Origin: UBA8190 sp003453695
GTDB taxonomy: Bacteria; Actinomycetota; Acidimicrobiia; Acidimicrobiales; UBA8190
Assembly (NCBI GenBank): GCA_036796975.1
Contig: DAIRBY010000013.1
Coordinates: forward strand, 1-64,000
Direction of reading: 5' to 3'
DNA: 64,000 bases
This document shows, piece after piece, positions 31,826 through 40,743 of the stretch. Numbering within the stretch: position 1 is the first letter of the stretch; every line of letters begins with the position of its first letter. The translations under genes and the position numbers were made by a program. The notes beneath the pieces were generated by a model. That model searched no databases and had not been told where the DNA came from. It saw nothing but the letters and a program-made list of their open reading frames with translations.

Positions 31826-32992
31826 TCACGAGCGTGGCAGGCCCAGCACCCGCTCGGCCACCACGTTGCGCTGGATCTCGTTGGTCCCGGCATAGATCGG
31901 GCCGGCCAGGGCGAAGAGGAATCCGTCCAGCCACTCTGGCGGCCGCCCCTCGTCGTCGAGCAGCCCGGCCTCGGGGCCGAGCAGTTCCAGGGCGGTGCGA
32001 TGGATGGCCAGGTCGGTCTCCGACCAGAAGACCTTGTTCATCGACGCCTCGGCGCCCACCGTCCCGCCGGAGAGCACCCGGGTGACCGTCCAGTAGGTGT
32101 GCAGCCGGTATGCCTCGGCGTCCACGAGGGCGCGGGCCACGTCGTCGGCCAGCCGGGAGGCCCGCACCGGATGACGCTCTCGGGCGCGGCCGTACAGCTC
32201 CACCAGGCGAGCGGCGGCTTCGCTGTAGCGGGCCGGGCTGCGCAGCGACAGCCCGCGTTCCGACCCGGCCGTGGCCATGGCCACCTCCCACCCGTGGTCG
32301 ACCTGGCCCAGCACCTGGGTATCGGGGACGACCACGTCGTCGAAGAAGACCTCGGCGAAGCCCGTCTCCCCGTCGAGTTGGGCGATGGGCCGCACGGTCA
32401 CCCCCGGCGCGTCCATGGGAACGAGGAAATACGTGAGACCGCGGTGGCGCTCCGCAGCGCGGTCGGTGCGGAACAGGCCGAAGAGCCAGTCGGCGAAAGC
32501 GCCGCGCGAACACCACGTCTTCTGCCCGCGCAGCACCCAGTCGCCGCCGCGGCGTTCGGCCCGGCTGCGGATGGCGGCGAGGTCGCTGCCGGCATCGGGC
32601 TCCGACCAGCCCTGGCACCAGACCTCGTCTCCGGAGGCCATGGGTGCCAGGTACCGGTCCTTCTGCTCGTCGGTGCCGAACTCGAACAGCGTGGGAGCGA
32701 GGAGGAAGATCCCGTTCTGTCCCACCCGGGTGGGCGCCTGGGCCCGGTAGTACTCCTCTTCGAACACGATCCATTCGAGCAGCCCGGCCCCGCGCCCGCC
32801 GTGGCGCTCGGGCCACGCCACCACCGACCAGCGGTCCTCGAACATGGCGCGCTCCCACCGGCGGTGGGCTTCGAAGCCCTCGGCCGTGTCCAGTGAAGGA
32901 AGGCGGGCGGCGCCGCTGGGCACGTGCGCCTCGAGCCACCGGCGCGCCTCGAGCCGGAATTCCTCCTGCGGGGCTCCGAAACCGAGGTCCAT
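31826..32992 (-). CDS. Acyl-CoA dehydrogenase, long subunit (second pair)
   Basis: 388 residues starting MDLGFGAPQEEFRLEARRWL. Conserved blocks WCQGWSEPDAGSDLAAIRS and GQKTWCSRGAFADW are present, and the C-terminal block reads IYAGTNEIQRNVVAERVLGL, where YAGT replaces YEGT, so the usual catalytic Glu is absent. This matches long subunits of heteromeric steroid acyl-CoA dehydrogenases. Divergently transcribed from the thiolase at 33087 with 94 bases between starts, so both may share control. Confidence 0.9.
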   Translation of the reverse strand: MDLGFGAPQEEFRLEARRWLEAHVPSGAARLPSLDTAEGFEAHRRWERAMFEDRWSVVAWPERHGGRGAGLLEWIVFEEEYYRAQAPTRVGQNGIFLLAPTLFEFGTDEQKDRYLAPMASGDEVWCQGWSEPDAGSDLAAIRSRAERRGGDWVLRGQKTWCSRGAFADWLFGLFRTDRAAERHRGLTYFLVPMDAPGVTVRPIAQLDGETGFAEVFFDDVVVPDTQVLGQVDHGWEVAMATAGSERGLSLRSPARYSEAAARLVELYGRARERHPVRASRLADDVARALVDAEAYRLHTYWTVTRVLSGGTVGAEASMNKVFWSETDLAIHRTALELLGPEAGLLDDEGRPPEWLDGFLFALAGPIYAGTNEIQRNVVAERVLGLPRS

Positions 32993-33086
32993 GGGGGCTC
33001 GAATCTGGCACACCCGGTTGGCACCGGCAATCACGGACGGCGGCGCGCGGCTGGCGGCTCCCATCGCCGAGCGGCGACAATGGGAC

Positions 33087-34256
33087 ATGCCGCAGGCCGT
33101 GATCGTCGACGCCGTGCGCACCCCGGTGGGACGGCGCGGTGGACGGCTTTCGGGGTGGCACCCGGTCGACCTCGCCGCCGAGCCGTTGAAGGCGCTCATG
33201 GCTCGCAACGACCTGGACCCGGCCTTGGTCGAGGACGTGGTCATGGGGTGCACCATGACGGTGGGCGAGCAGGCCATGAACGTCGCCCGCAACGCGGCGC
33301 TGGCCGCCGGCTTCCCCGAGTCGGTGCCGGGCACGACGGTGGACCGACAGTGCGGCTCGGCCCAGCAGGCCATCCACTTCGCCGCCCAGGCCGTCATGTC
33401 AGGCGCCATGGACGTCGTCATCGGCGCCGGCATCGAGTCGATGACGCGCGTGCCCATCGGCTCGACCACCGACCCGGGCCCCGGCGAGGCCTACGGGCCC
33501 GCCTACCTCCGCCGCTTCGCCCTGGTGCACCAGGGCGAGTGCGCCGAGGAGATCGCCCGGCGCTGGGGGATCACCCGACCCGAGATGGACGCCTTCGCCC
33601 TCCGGTCCCACGAGCGGGCCGGACGCGCCCAGGACGAGGGCCGCTTCGAAGCGGAGATCGTCCCGCTGCCCGCCAAGGTCGCCGGGGCCGAGGAGGAGAC
33701 CGGCGACGTGCTCGGGTTCGACGAGGGGGTGCGCCGTGACACCAGCCTCGACAAGCTGTCCGGCCTCACGCCCGCCTTCGTCGAGGACGGCCAGGTCACG
33801 GCCGGGACCTCGTCGCAGATCTCCGACGGCGCCGCGGCGGTGCTGGTGATGAGCGAGGAACGGGCCAGTGCCCTCGGGCTGCGGCCCCGGGCCCGGTTCT
33901 GCACCATGACCGTGGCCGCCAACGATCCCGAGATCATGCTCACCGCCCCCATCCCGGCCACGAGACGCATCCTCGAGAAGGCCAAGATGACCATCGACGA
34001 CTTCGACGTGATCGAGATCAACGAGGCGTTCGCCTCGGTGGTGCTGGCCTGGGAGCGCGAGCTGCACCCGGACATGGACAAGGTGAATCCCAACGGCGGC
34101 GCCATCGCCATCGGGCATCCCACCGGGTGCTCGGGAGCCCGCATCATGGCCACCCTCCTGAACGAGCTCGAACGCAGGGGCGGACGCTACGGCCTGCAGA
34201 CCATGTGCGAGGGCGGCGGCCAGGCCAACGCCACCATCATCGAACGTCTGGGCTGA
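33087..34256 (+). CDS. Acetyl-CoA acyltransferase (thiolase), FadA6-like
   Basis: 389-residue degradative thiolase. Unlike the Ltp proteins in this window it keeps the nucleophilic Cys (TVDRQCGSAQQAIHF near residue 90), the NEAFA loop and the C-terminal GHPTGCSGAR. It cleaves a 3-ketoacyl-CoA with CoA. The N-terminus AVIVDAVRTPVGRRGGRLSG and the location by steroid-type acyl-CoA dehydrogenases and ipdABC point to FadA6, which acts on ring C/D fragments; this is inferred. GACAAT lies five bases before the ATG, a possible leaderless -10. Confidence 0.92.
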   Translation: MPQAVIVDAVRTPVGRRGGRLSGWHPVDLAAEPLKALMARNDLDPALVEDVVMGCTMTVGEQAMNVARNAALAAGFPESVPGTTVDRQCGSAQQAIHFAAQAVMSGAMDVVIGAGIESMTRVPIGSTTDPGPGEAYGPAYLRRFALVHQGECAEEIARRWGITRPEMDAFALRSHERAGRAQDEGRFEAEIVPLPAKVAGAEEETGDVLGFDEGVRRDTSLDKLSGLTPAFVEDGQVTAGTSSQISDGAAAVLVMSEERASALGLRPRARFCTMTVAANDPEIMLTAPIPATRRILEKAKMTIDDFDVIEINEAFASVVLAWERELHPDMDKVNPNGGAIAIGHPTGCSGARIMATLLNELERRGGRYGLQTMCEGGGQANATIIERLG

Positions 34257-34335
34257 GGGAGACCCTCGACGGGGCTGTATAGGATCCCACCTCGGGGGGC
34301 GAGGTCGGCGGAAACCTTGTTCTCAGGAGGACGAC

Positions 34336-36585
34336 GTGGGCGGCACGTACCCCTTCGCTTCGATGCTCCGGCGCGCCGTGCCGGCGGCGGTGTCGACGCT
34401 GGCCGTGCTGGGCGCAGTGGGAACGGCGATCGCCGCCAATCACGCCCTCAGTGACCCATCTGCGCCGGCGCCGGCAGCGGCAGCGTCAGCGGCGGCGGCA
34501 CACGGAGCAGCACGGGCAGTCGCACCGGGAGCGACATCGGCATCGTCGTCGTCGGCGGCATCGACGTCGTCGGCGGCACCGGCACCCGCCTACGCCTACG
34601 CCTCCATGAGCGACGGCACCAAGATCGCCGTGGTGGTGAGCTACCCGGCTGGATACACCACCGGGAGCAGATGGCCGGCGCTGTTCGAGATGGACGGCTA
34701 CGACGGCGGAGGCGGGGCGCTCGACCCCTCGGAGTGGGCCAACCGGTACGTCATGATCCACGCCTCGGTGCGTGGCACGGGCTGCTCGACCGGGCAATTC
34801 GACCTCTTCTCCTGGGCCGACAGCGACGACGGGGCCCAGATCGTCGAGCAGTGGATCCCGGCCCAGCCGTGGTCGAACGGGAACGTCGGGATCATCGGGC
34901 ACTCCTATCCCGGACTCACGGGGTTCATGACCGCCGAGCGCATCGGCTACGACCTGGCCCGGCCCGGTTACCACCCCTACGGCGGGGTCAACCACCTGAA
35001 GGCGGTGGCCGTCTCGGGGCTCATCGACGACACCTACAGCGGCATCACCTACATGGGAGGCATACCCGACCTCGGTTTCCCCCTGGGATGGGACGGAGTG
35101 CTCCGGCCGGAGTCGGAGCTGAGCGGGAACCTGCAACGCATCGAGTCCTCGGCGGCGGCCGGGGATCCTTCGTGTCTGGAGGCCTACGCACAACACGAGT
35201 TGTCGCTGACACCGCTCACCCCCGACCTCACCCCCGTCGCCGACAACCCCATCGTGAACGGCTCGCTCGACTCCACCGAAGGACCGTGGTGGGAGGCCCA
35301 CTCGCTCGACACCTACCTGTCGTGGCTGCCCTACAGCCAAGCGCCGATCCACACGGACCAGCAGTACCAGGACGAGCAAACCGGTCCACGGGGCGGTGCT
35401 CGGCTCTTTCAGGACGTCGAGGCGATGGACCAGGGCCTGGTCGCGCGGGGCTCGCGCCCCTTGCCGTACCGGATGGTGTTCACCAACGGCCGTCACGACA
35501 GCGCCGGGCCCGTGTACCACCCTGACGAGCAGAACTGGCTCGACTGCTACGAGAAGGGCGTGACCCGGGCGTGCAACGCCCTGGGCCAACCCGATGTCAA
35601 TCCTGCCCACTGGGTCGACACCGGGGCCACCACGGCCTCCACCACCACCGCCAACCCCTGTCCGGGTGAGGCGGTGCTGTCGTACTTCGAGAGCACCGGG
35701 AACTTCGAGGCCACCGGCGACCCCTCCGGCGAGAAGGTGAACCCACCGGTGTGCTCGACGGCCTTCCCGCTTCCGGGCACGACGTGGACCCGGTACTTCC
35801 TCAACGCCGACGGCACGCTCACCGGATCCACGCCCGGCGCCAGAGGGTCACGCTCCTATGTGTCGAGCACGGTCGGGCCCGACGACTACCCGGGCCCCAC
35901 CGAGACGGGCATCGATCCCGCCGACATCCAGCTCTACGAGAAGGGTCTCGGACCGGCGCTGAGCTCACCAGGACCTGAGGAGCTCACCTACGACACGGCC
36001 CCGTTCAGCAAGGACGTCACGCTGGACGGGCCCATCGAAGCAGACCTCTACGCCACCTCGAGCGCCCCCGACAGCGACTACTTCGTGCAGCTGGTCGACG
36101 TGGGCCCCACGGGCGCTGAGCAATTCCTCCAATACGGACTGCTGCGGGCGTCGTTCCGGGCGGTCGACTCTGCCGGCTCACAATGCGTATCGAACAGCGG
36201 GGCGCCGGAGGCATGCGCCACGCCGGGCGCTCAGATGATCTGGCCCGACCACCCGTTCACGACGACCCAGTTGCTGCTCCCGGTGCAGAGCTACGAGGTG
36301 AACATCGAGGTGTACCCCCTGGGCTGGGTGTTCCGCCCCGGGCATCGCCTCATGGTGAGCATCTCCGCTCCGCCGTTCCTCGACCAGCTCTACTCCTGGG
36401 TGGCGAGCGCCCGCCCCGTCGGTGTCAACACCATCCTCTCCGACGCCGCCCACCCGTCGTCGATCTTGTTGCCCATGCAGAGCGTGGTCCCCGATCTGCC
36501 CGCCACCGGACCCGCCTGCGGTGCCCAGGAAGGCGTCCGGTGCACCACACCGGCGGAGACCGCCTCGCCGAGCGGCCTGCCCTAG
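34336..36585 (+). CDS. Secreted CocE/NonD-family hydrolase (X-Pro dipeptidyl-peptidase S15 type)
   Basis: 749 residues. AGGAGG precedes the GTG start. A signal peptide is likely (RRAVPAAVSTLAVLGAVGTAIAA), followed by a 60-residue Ala/Ser linker. The alpha/beta hydrolase domain has the nucleophile elbow GHSYPG, RHDS as a likely acid region, and a C-terminal jelly-roll with RPGHRLMVSISAPPF containing a probable catalytic His. It should cleave an ester, amide or X-Pro peptide outside the cell. Single-gene unit; relatives include cocaine esterase and glutaryl-7-ACA acylase. Confidence 0.87.
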   Translation: MGGTYPFASMLRRAVPAAVSTLAVLGAVGTAIAANHALSDPSAPAPAAAASAAAAHGAARAVAPGATSASSSSAASTSSAAPAPAYAYASMSDGTKIAVVVSYPAGYTTGSRWPALFEMDGYDGGGGALDPSEWANRYVMIHASVRGTGCSTGQFDLFSWADSDDGAQIVEQWIPAQPWSNGNVGIIGHSYPGLTGFMTAERIGYDLARPGYHPYGGVNHLKAVAVSGLIDDTYSGITYMGGIPDLGFPLGWDGVLRPESELSGNLQRIESSAAAGDPSCLEAYAQHELSLTPLTPDLTPVADNPIVNGSLDSTEGPWWEAHSLDTYLSWLPYSQAPIHTDQQYQDEQTGPRGGARLFQDVEAMDQGLVARGSRPLPYRMVFTNGRHDSAGPVYHPDEQNWLDCYEKGVTRACNALGQPDVNPAHWVDTGATTASTTTANPCPGEAVLSYFESTGNFEATGDPSGEKVNPPVCSTAFPLPGTTWTRYFLNADGTLTGSTPGARGSRSYVSSTVGPDDYPGPTETGIDPADIQLYEKGLGPALSSPGPEELTYDTAPFSKDVTLDGPIEADLYATSSAPDSDYFVQLVDVGPTGAEQFLQYGLLRASFRAVDSAGSQCVSNSGAPEACATPGAQMIWPDHPFTTTQLLLPVQSYEVNIEVYPLGWVFRPGHRLMVSISAPPFLDQLYSWVASARPVGVNTILSDAAHPSSILLPMQSVVPDLPATGPACGAQEGVRCTTPAETASPSGLP

Positions 36586-36588
36586 GGG

Positions 36589-37122
36589 CTAGGGGCCGAG
36601 CGCCCGCCAGTACACGAGGGCGTCCTCGCCTTCCACGGCGGCGGGCACCCGGCCCACCACCTGAAAGCCGAGCTCCTCGTACAGCGTCCGCGCCGGGTTG
36701 GAGGCGAACACCAGGTTGAACTGCATGGCATCGAAGCCGGCCCGGCGGGCCTGGACCATCGAGTCCTCGACGAGCGCCCGGCCCACCCCCTTGCCCCGCA
36801 AGGCGCCGTCGACCACGTAGCCGGCGTTGGCGATGTGGCCGGCGCGCCCGGGGAAGTTGGGCTTCACGTGGTAGGCGCCCACGACCGTTCCCCGGTGGCG
36901 GGCGACCACCACGAACTGGGCCCCGCTCCCCCAGTACAGCTCGAAGTCCGCCTCGGCGAGGGGCGGGCGCTGTGGGAAGCCCTCACCGCGTTCGACGATC
37001 TCGGCGAACAATCGGTACAGCGCGTCACGCTCCTCGGGCCGCAACGTGCCGATCTCGAGATCCACGCCGCCGGTGGTCCGCACCGTGCGCGCCGGGCCGC
37101 CCGCCGCGCTCGTCGCCGTCAC
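36589..37122 (-). CDS. GNAT-family N-acetyltransferase
   Basis: 177 residues with a GNAT acetyl-CoA-binding core: AGYVVDGALRGKGVGRALVED (the RGKGVG turn), followed by FNLVFASNPARTLYEELGFQVVGRVP, the typical end. It would acetylate a small molecule or protein. The GTG start at 37122 overlaps the ipdC stop by four bases, so it is translated as the last gene of the echA20-ipdABC operon. No GNAT is usually found there in mycobacteria; its role in the pathway is unknown. Confidence 0.86.
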   Translation of the reverse strand: MTATSAAGGPARTVRTTGGVDLEIGTLRPEERDALYRLFAEIVERGEGFPQRPPLAEADFELYWGSGAQFVVVARHRGTVVGAYHVKPNFPGRAGHIANAGYVVDGALRGKGVGRALVEDSMVQARRAGFDAMQFNLVFASNPARTLYEELGFQVVGRVPAAVEGEDALVYWRALGP

Positions 37123-38252
37123 GACCTCGTGGCGGCGCCCGGCGCCAGCAGGTCGAGCACCTCGTTGGCTTGGGTGATCACCCTCCCGAGGAGCTCCGCC
37201 ACCGTGGGGAGCTCGTCGATGCTGCCCACCACCTGCCCGGTGGGGAGGATGCCGACGTCGGTTCGCCCCTCGACCAGCGCAGCGCGCGTCATCATCGGCG
37301 CGTTGGCGGCCATGACCACCTGCGCCCAGGTGAGCTCGTTGCCTTCTTTCATGGCCAGGCCCTCGCGCACGAGCGAGGCCATCGACGTCTTGGTGCGCCG
37401 CCTGAAGGCCACGGCGTTGCGCACGGCGCGGGGCAGCGTGGTGATGCGGCCCGCCCCCTCCAGCCGCTCGACCACGGGCGTGCGGATGACCCGCTGGGGG
37501 GCGCCGTCCACGCTGGTGGTGACCACGGTGCCGGTGACCGGCGTGGCCAGGTACTGCGCCTTGACGGCGTCGGGCACGGTGCTCTCCCGGGTCAGGAGGA
37601 AGCGAGTGCCCATGGCGATGCCGTCGGCTCCGTAGGCGAGGGCGGCCACGAGTCCCCTGCCGTCGAAGAAGCCCCCCGCCCCGATCACCGCCACCCTGCT
37701 GCCCACGGCGTCCACCACCTCGGGGAGCAGCAGCGACGTGGGCACGACGCCGGTGTGTCCCCCGCCCTCGGCGCCCTGGGCGATGACGGCCTCGGCCCCC
37801 CACTGCGCCACCTTCTCGGCGTGGCGCCGGGCGCCGACGGTGGGCATCACCACCACGCCCGCCTCGCGCAGCCTGGCCACCATCTCCGGCCGCGGGGCCT
37901 GGGCGAAGCTCGCCACCTTGACCCCCCGCTCGATGAGCAGCTGCACCCGCCGCTCGGCGTCCGCGGCATCGGTGCGCAGGTTGACCCCGAACGGCGCGTC
38001 GGTCCGGGCCTTCACGTCGTCGATGGCCGCCGACAACTCCTCGAGCGTCATGGTGGCCGACGCCAGGATCCCCAGTCCCCCGGCCGAGGCGGTGGCGGCG
38101 ACGAGCCGCGGGCCCGCCACCCAACCCATGCCGGTCTGCACGACCGGGAAGCGCACGCCGGTCAGCGCGCACAGCCGGGTGCGCAGGGCGGGGTGGGGCT
38201 CGGGAAGGGCGCCGGCCGGCGGGCCCGGCGGGCCCGGCGAGCCCTCCGTCAC
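37119..38252 (-). CDS. ipdC: Nitronate monooxygenase-like flavoprotein, IpdC
   Basis: 377-residue FMN TIM-barrel protein. FPVVQTGMGWVAGPRLVAA, GGLGILASATMT, VIAQGAEGGGHTG and AAGGFFDGRGL-like AGGFFDGRGLVAALAYG closely match mycobacterial IpdC. IpdC is the NMO-like enzyme that acts on hydroxylated HIP-CoA during degradation of steroid rings C and D. The order echA20-ipdA-ipdB-ipdC is the same as in Mycobacterium. GTG start overlaps the ipdB stop (GTGA), and the 3' end overlaps the GNAT gene. Confidence 0.9.
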   Translation of the reverse strand: MTEGSPGPPGPPAGALPEPHPALRTRLCALTGVRFPVVQTGMGWVAGPRLVAATASAGGLGILASATMTLEELSAAIDDVKARTDAPFGVNLRTDAADAERRVQLLIERGVKVASFAQAPRPEMVARLREAGVVVMPTVGARRHAEKVAQWGAEAVIAQGAEGGGHTGVVPTSLLLPEVVDAVGSRVAVIGAGGFFDGRGLVAALAYGADGIAMGTRFLLTRESTVPDAVKAQYLATPVTGTVVTTSVDGAPQRVIRTPVVERLEGAGRITTLPRAVRNAVAFRRRTKTSMASLVREGLAMKEGNELTWAQVVMAANAPMMTRAALVEGRTDVGILPTGQVVGSIDELPTVAELLGRVITQANEVLDLLAPGAATRS

Positions 38253-39004
38253 CCCGGCAGCTCCTTCTCCCGCAGCCCGGCCGGGTCCAGCACCTGGCGC
38301 AGCAGCGCCAGCTCCTGGGGGGTGGGAAGACGACTCTCGGGCACCGGGTCGGGGACCACCACCGGGCAGCCGCTCGAGGCCAGCACCTCGTCGACGGAGA
38401 CGCCGGGGTGCACCGAACGAAGGCGCAAGGAGTGGTCGGGGGTGGCGAAGTCCAAGACAGCCAGGTTGGAGACCACCACCCGGATCTCGTGGAAGCGGGC
38501 CGCCCCGGGCACGGCACGGGCGCGGTCGTAGCCGACGCCGCACACCATGTCGACGCGGTCGACCACCGCCCTCGGGGTGTGGGAGGGGATCCAGTAGCTG
38601 GTGGTGTGGTTCACCGAGTTGCCGGGAGCCCCGCGCACCCCGATGAGCTGCGCCTTGGGCCGGTGCCAGTCGCCGATGCAGCTCAGGTTCTGGTTGCCGA
38701 AGCGGTCGAGCTGGCTCGCCATCATCATGACGTGCCGCCGTCCCGCCCACACCACGTCGAACACGCGCCGATAGGGCAGCCACGCTTCGCGGACGATGTC
38801 CTCGGTGTCGGAGAGGGGCGGCGTGTTGGCCATGAGCGCCGCCTCGCCGTCGGTGAGCACGAGGTCGGGCTCGAAGGTCAGGCGGGCCAGGCGGGCCCCC
38901 AGGGAGGGGATGGTGCCGAAGGGACTGGCCAGCGTCTCGCCGTCCCCCCTCCAGGCGTCGGCACAGGCGGCGACGCACACCTCGGCGCGCGTGACGTCGG
39001 TCAT
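38249..39004 (-). CDS. ipdB: CoA-transferase-like hydrolase beta subunit, IpdB
   Basis: 251 residues, the expected IpdB length. Characteristic blocks: ASPFGTIPSLGARLARLTFEPDL, MMMASQLDRFGNQNLSCIGDW, and VHPGVSVDEVLASSG. IpdAB resembles class I CoA transferases but hydrolytically opens steroid ring C in COCHEA-CoA. The ATG at 39004 overlaps the ipdA stop (ATGA), ensuring equal synthesis of the two subunits. Cytosolic heterotetramer with IpdA. Confidence 0.91.
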   Translation of the reverse strand: MTDVTRAEVCVAACADAWRGDGETLASPFGTIPSLGARLARLTFEPDLVLTDGEAALMANTPPLSDTEDIVREAWLPYRRVFDVVWAGRRHVMMMASQLDRFGNQNLSCIGDWHRPKAQLIGVRGAPGNSVNHTTSYWIPSHTPRAVVDRVDMVCGVGYDRARAVPGAARFHEIRVVVSNLAVLDFATPDHSLRLRSVHPGVSVDEVLASSGCPVVVPDPVPESRLPTPQELALLRQVLDPAGLREKELPG

Positions 39005-39873
39005 GGAGCAGTCGAGCTCGACGCGGACACCTCCGCCAGCGCCCGCCGGTAGTCGGACTGGTCGACGGCCACGAAGCGGCCGGCGAACTCGGCCCAGGTG
39101 CCGGGGTCGGCAGCGGCCTCCACGTAGCGGCGTTGGAGCGCTTCGTCCCTCTGGTAGTCGGGCGGGCACGAGGTGAAGTGCGCACCCAATGGCACCTCGG
39201 CGACGGCATCGGTGATGAGCCGGGTGACCACCACCGACTGCACCGGCCCCTCGTCGAGCAGGGCCCCCGGCTCGACCACGGCCTCGGCGGTGACGAAGCG
39301 CCGCCGGGCGGCACCGAGAAAGAGGTCGTCGAAATACGGGTCGGGGCCGAGCACCTGGCCGTTTCCGTGACGGTCGGCCCGGTTCACGTGCACGAAGGCG
39401 GCGTCGAGCTGGAGGGCCGGCATGGCCACCAGCTCCTCACCGTCGTCGTACGGCGATCGCACGGTCCGCAGATGCGGGTTGACGGCCATGACGTCCGAGC
39501 CGAGCCCGGCCCGGGTGGGGAGGAAGGGCAGGCGCTGACAGGCGGCGAGAAGGCCCAGGTAGAACATGCCCTCGTCCACCTCCATGGCCTCGATGCGTCC
39601 CTGCTGGCGGGCGGCGCGGAAGTGCGGGTCGAGGGCGATGGAGTCGAGGGTCACGAAGCCGAACACCACCTTGCGCACGAGCCCCGCCGCGCACAGCTGG
39701 CCCACGTCGGGACCGCCGTAGGACACCACGGTGAGGTCTCCGATCCCGGCACCCACGATGGCCCGCACCGCCGCCATGGGCTTGCGCCGCGATCCCCAGC
39801 CGCCCAGTCCGATGGTCATCCCGGGTCGGAGCTCGGCCACCATGTCGACGAGCGATGACCGCTTGTCCGTCAT
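39001..39873 (-). CDS. ipdA: CoA-transferase-like hydrolase alpha subunit, IpdA
   Basis: 290 residues starting MTDKRSSLVDMVAELRPGM, then TIGLGGWGSRRKPMAAVRAI and the distinctive VSYGGPDVGQLCAAG. These match mycobacterial IpdA, which with IpdB opens ring C during cholesterol degradation. A Glu in the VTAEAVVEPG segment occupies the usual CoA-transferase Glu region. Start ATG 39873 overlaps the echA20 stop. The much longer in-frame extension to 43131 is not coding, because it runs antisense to other genes. Confidence 0.91.
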   Translation of the reverse strand: MTDKRSSLVDMVAELRPGMTIGLGGWGSRRKPMAAVRAIVGAGIGDLTVVSYGGPDVGQLCAAGLVRKVVFGFVTLDSIALDPHFRAARQQGRIEAMEVDEGMFYLGLLAACQRLPFLPTRAGLGSDVMAVNPHLRTVRSPYDDGEELVAMPALQLDAAFVHVNRADRHGNGQVLGPDPYFDDLFLGAARRRFVTAEAVVEPGALLDEGPVQSVVVTRLITDAVAEVPLGAHFTSCPPDYQRDEALQRRYVEAAADPGTWAEFAGRFVAVDQSDYRRALAEVSASSSTAP

Positions 39874-40628
39874 CGGGACGTGTCGGCCTGGCGCTTGTCC
39901 ACGAAGGCCTGGCGTTGCTCGTCGGCGACGCCCCGCACGTGCAGCTCGTAGGTGAAGCCCTGCTCGAAGCGGTAGCTGCGCTTGACGTCCACGGGGTCGA
40001 TGCCGTTGAGCGACTCCTTGGCACGGCGGATGATGGTCGGGCTCTTGGAGGCGATCTGGGCGGCCAGCTCGTAGGCGGCGTCGACCAGCCGCTCCCCCGG
40101 CACCACCGCCGCCAACGATCCGTAGGCGGACAGCTCGGCGGCGGTGGCCGGAAGGGCGCTGTAGACCATCTGCCGCACCTTGTGCTGGGGGACGAGGCGG
40201 GCCAGATGGGTGGCCGCCCCCAGCGCGCCCCGGTCGACCTCGGGCAGTCCGAAGGTGGCGTCCTCGGAGGCGACGACGATGTCGGCGTTCCCCACCAGTC
40301 CGATGCCTCCACCCAGGCAGAAGCCGTGCACGGCGGCGATCACCGGCACCTCGCAGTCGTACACGGCCGAGAAGGCCGCCGCGCAGCCCCGGTTCACGCC
40401 GACGAGCGCCTCGTCCCCCTCGGCCTGAATCTCTTTGATGTCGACGCCGGCGCAGAAGCCGCGACCTTCGGCGCGCAGCACGAGCACGCGGACGTCGGGG
40501 TCGCGCCCCGATGCGGTGACGGCATCGGCCAGGGCGAACCAGCCGGCCACGTCCAGGGCGTTCACGGGCGGGACGTCGATCACCACCTCGGCGGTGCCCG
40601 GTGCCCGTGTCGCTCGCTTGATCCCCAT
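39870..40628 (-). CDS. echA20: Enoyl-CoA hydratase family ring-D hydrolase, EchA20
   Basis: 252-residue crotonase. VLRAEGRGFCAGVDIKEIQ, AAVHGFCLGGGIGLVGNADIVVA, and SEDATFGLPEVDRGALGAATHL nearly reproduce mycobacterial EchA20. EchA20 hydrolyses ring D of HIEC-CoA to COCHEA-CoA, the substrate of IpdAB. ATG at 40628. First gene of the echA20-ipdA-ipdB-ipdC-GNAT operon, in which every junction overlaps by four bases; divergent from the SDR gene, as in mycobacteria. Confidence 0.92.
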   Translation of the reverse strand: MGIKRATRAPGTAEVVIDVPPVNALDVAGWFALADAVTASGRDPDVRVLVLRAEGRGFCAGVDIKEIQAEGDEALVGVNRGCAAAFSAVYDCEVPVIAAVHGFCLGGGIGLVGNADIVVASEDATFGLPEVDRGALGAATHLARLVPQHKVRQMVYSALPATAAELSAYGSLAAVVPGERLVDAAYELAAQIASKSPTIIRRAKESLNGIDPVDVKRSYRFEQGFTYELHVRGVADEQRQAFVDKRQADTSR

Positions 40629-40743
40629 GACGGCCCGGACGACTCCAGTGATCGGGTCCTCGAACTTCGGCCCTCTGTCGGCCCGAGGATAGGCCAGGGC
40701 ACCGGAGGTCGGTAGTTTGACCAGCCGAATCGAGGAGGTGGCC

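Noticed and set aside
38985..39004. GTGACGTCGGTCA as a regulatory palindrome before ipdB
   Set aside because: It lies inside the ipdA-ipdB overlap and is explained by the coding sequence.
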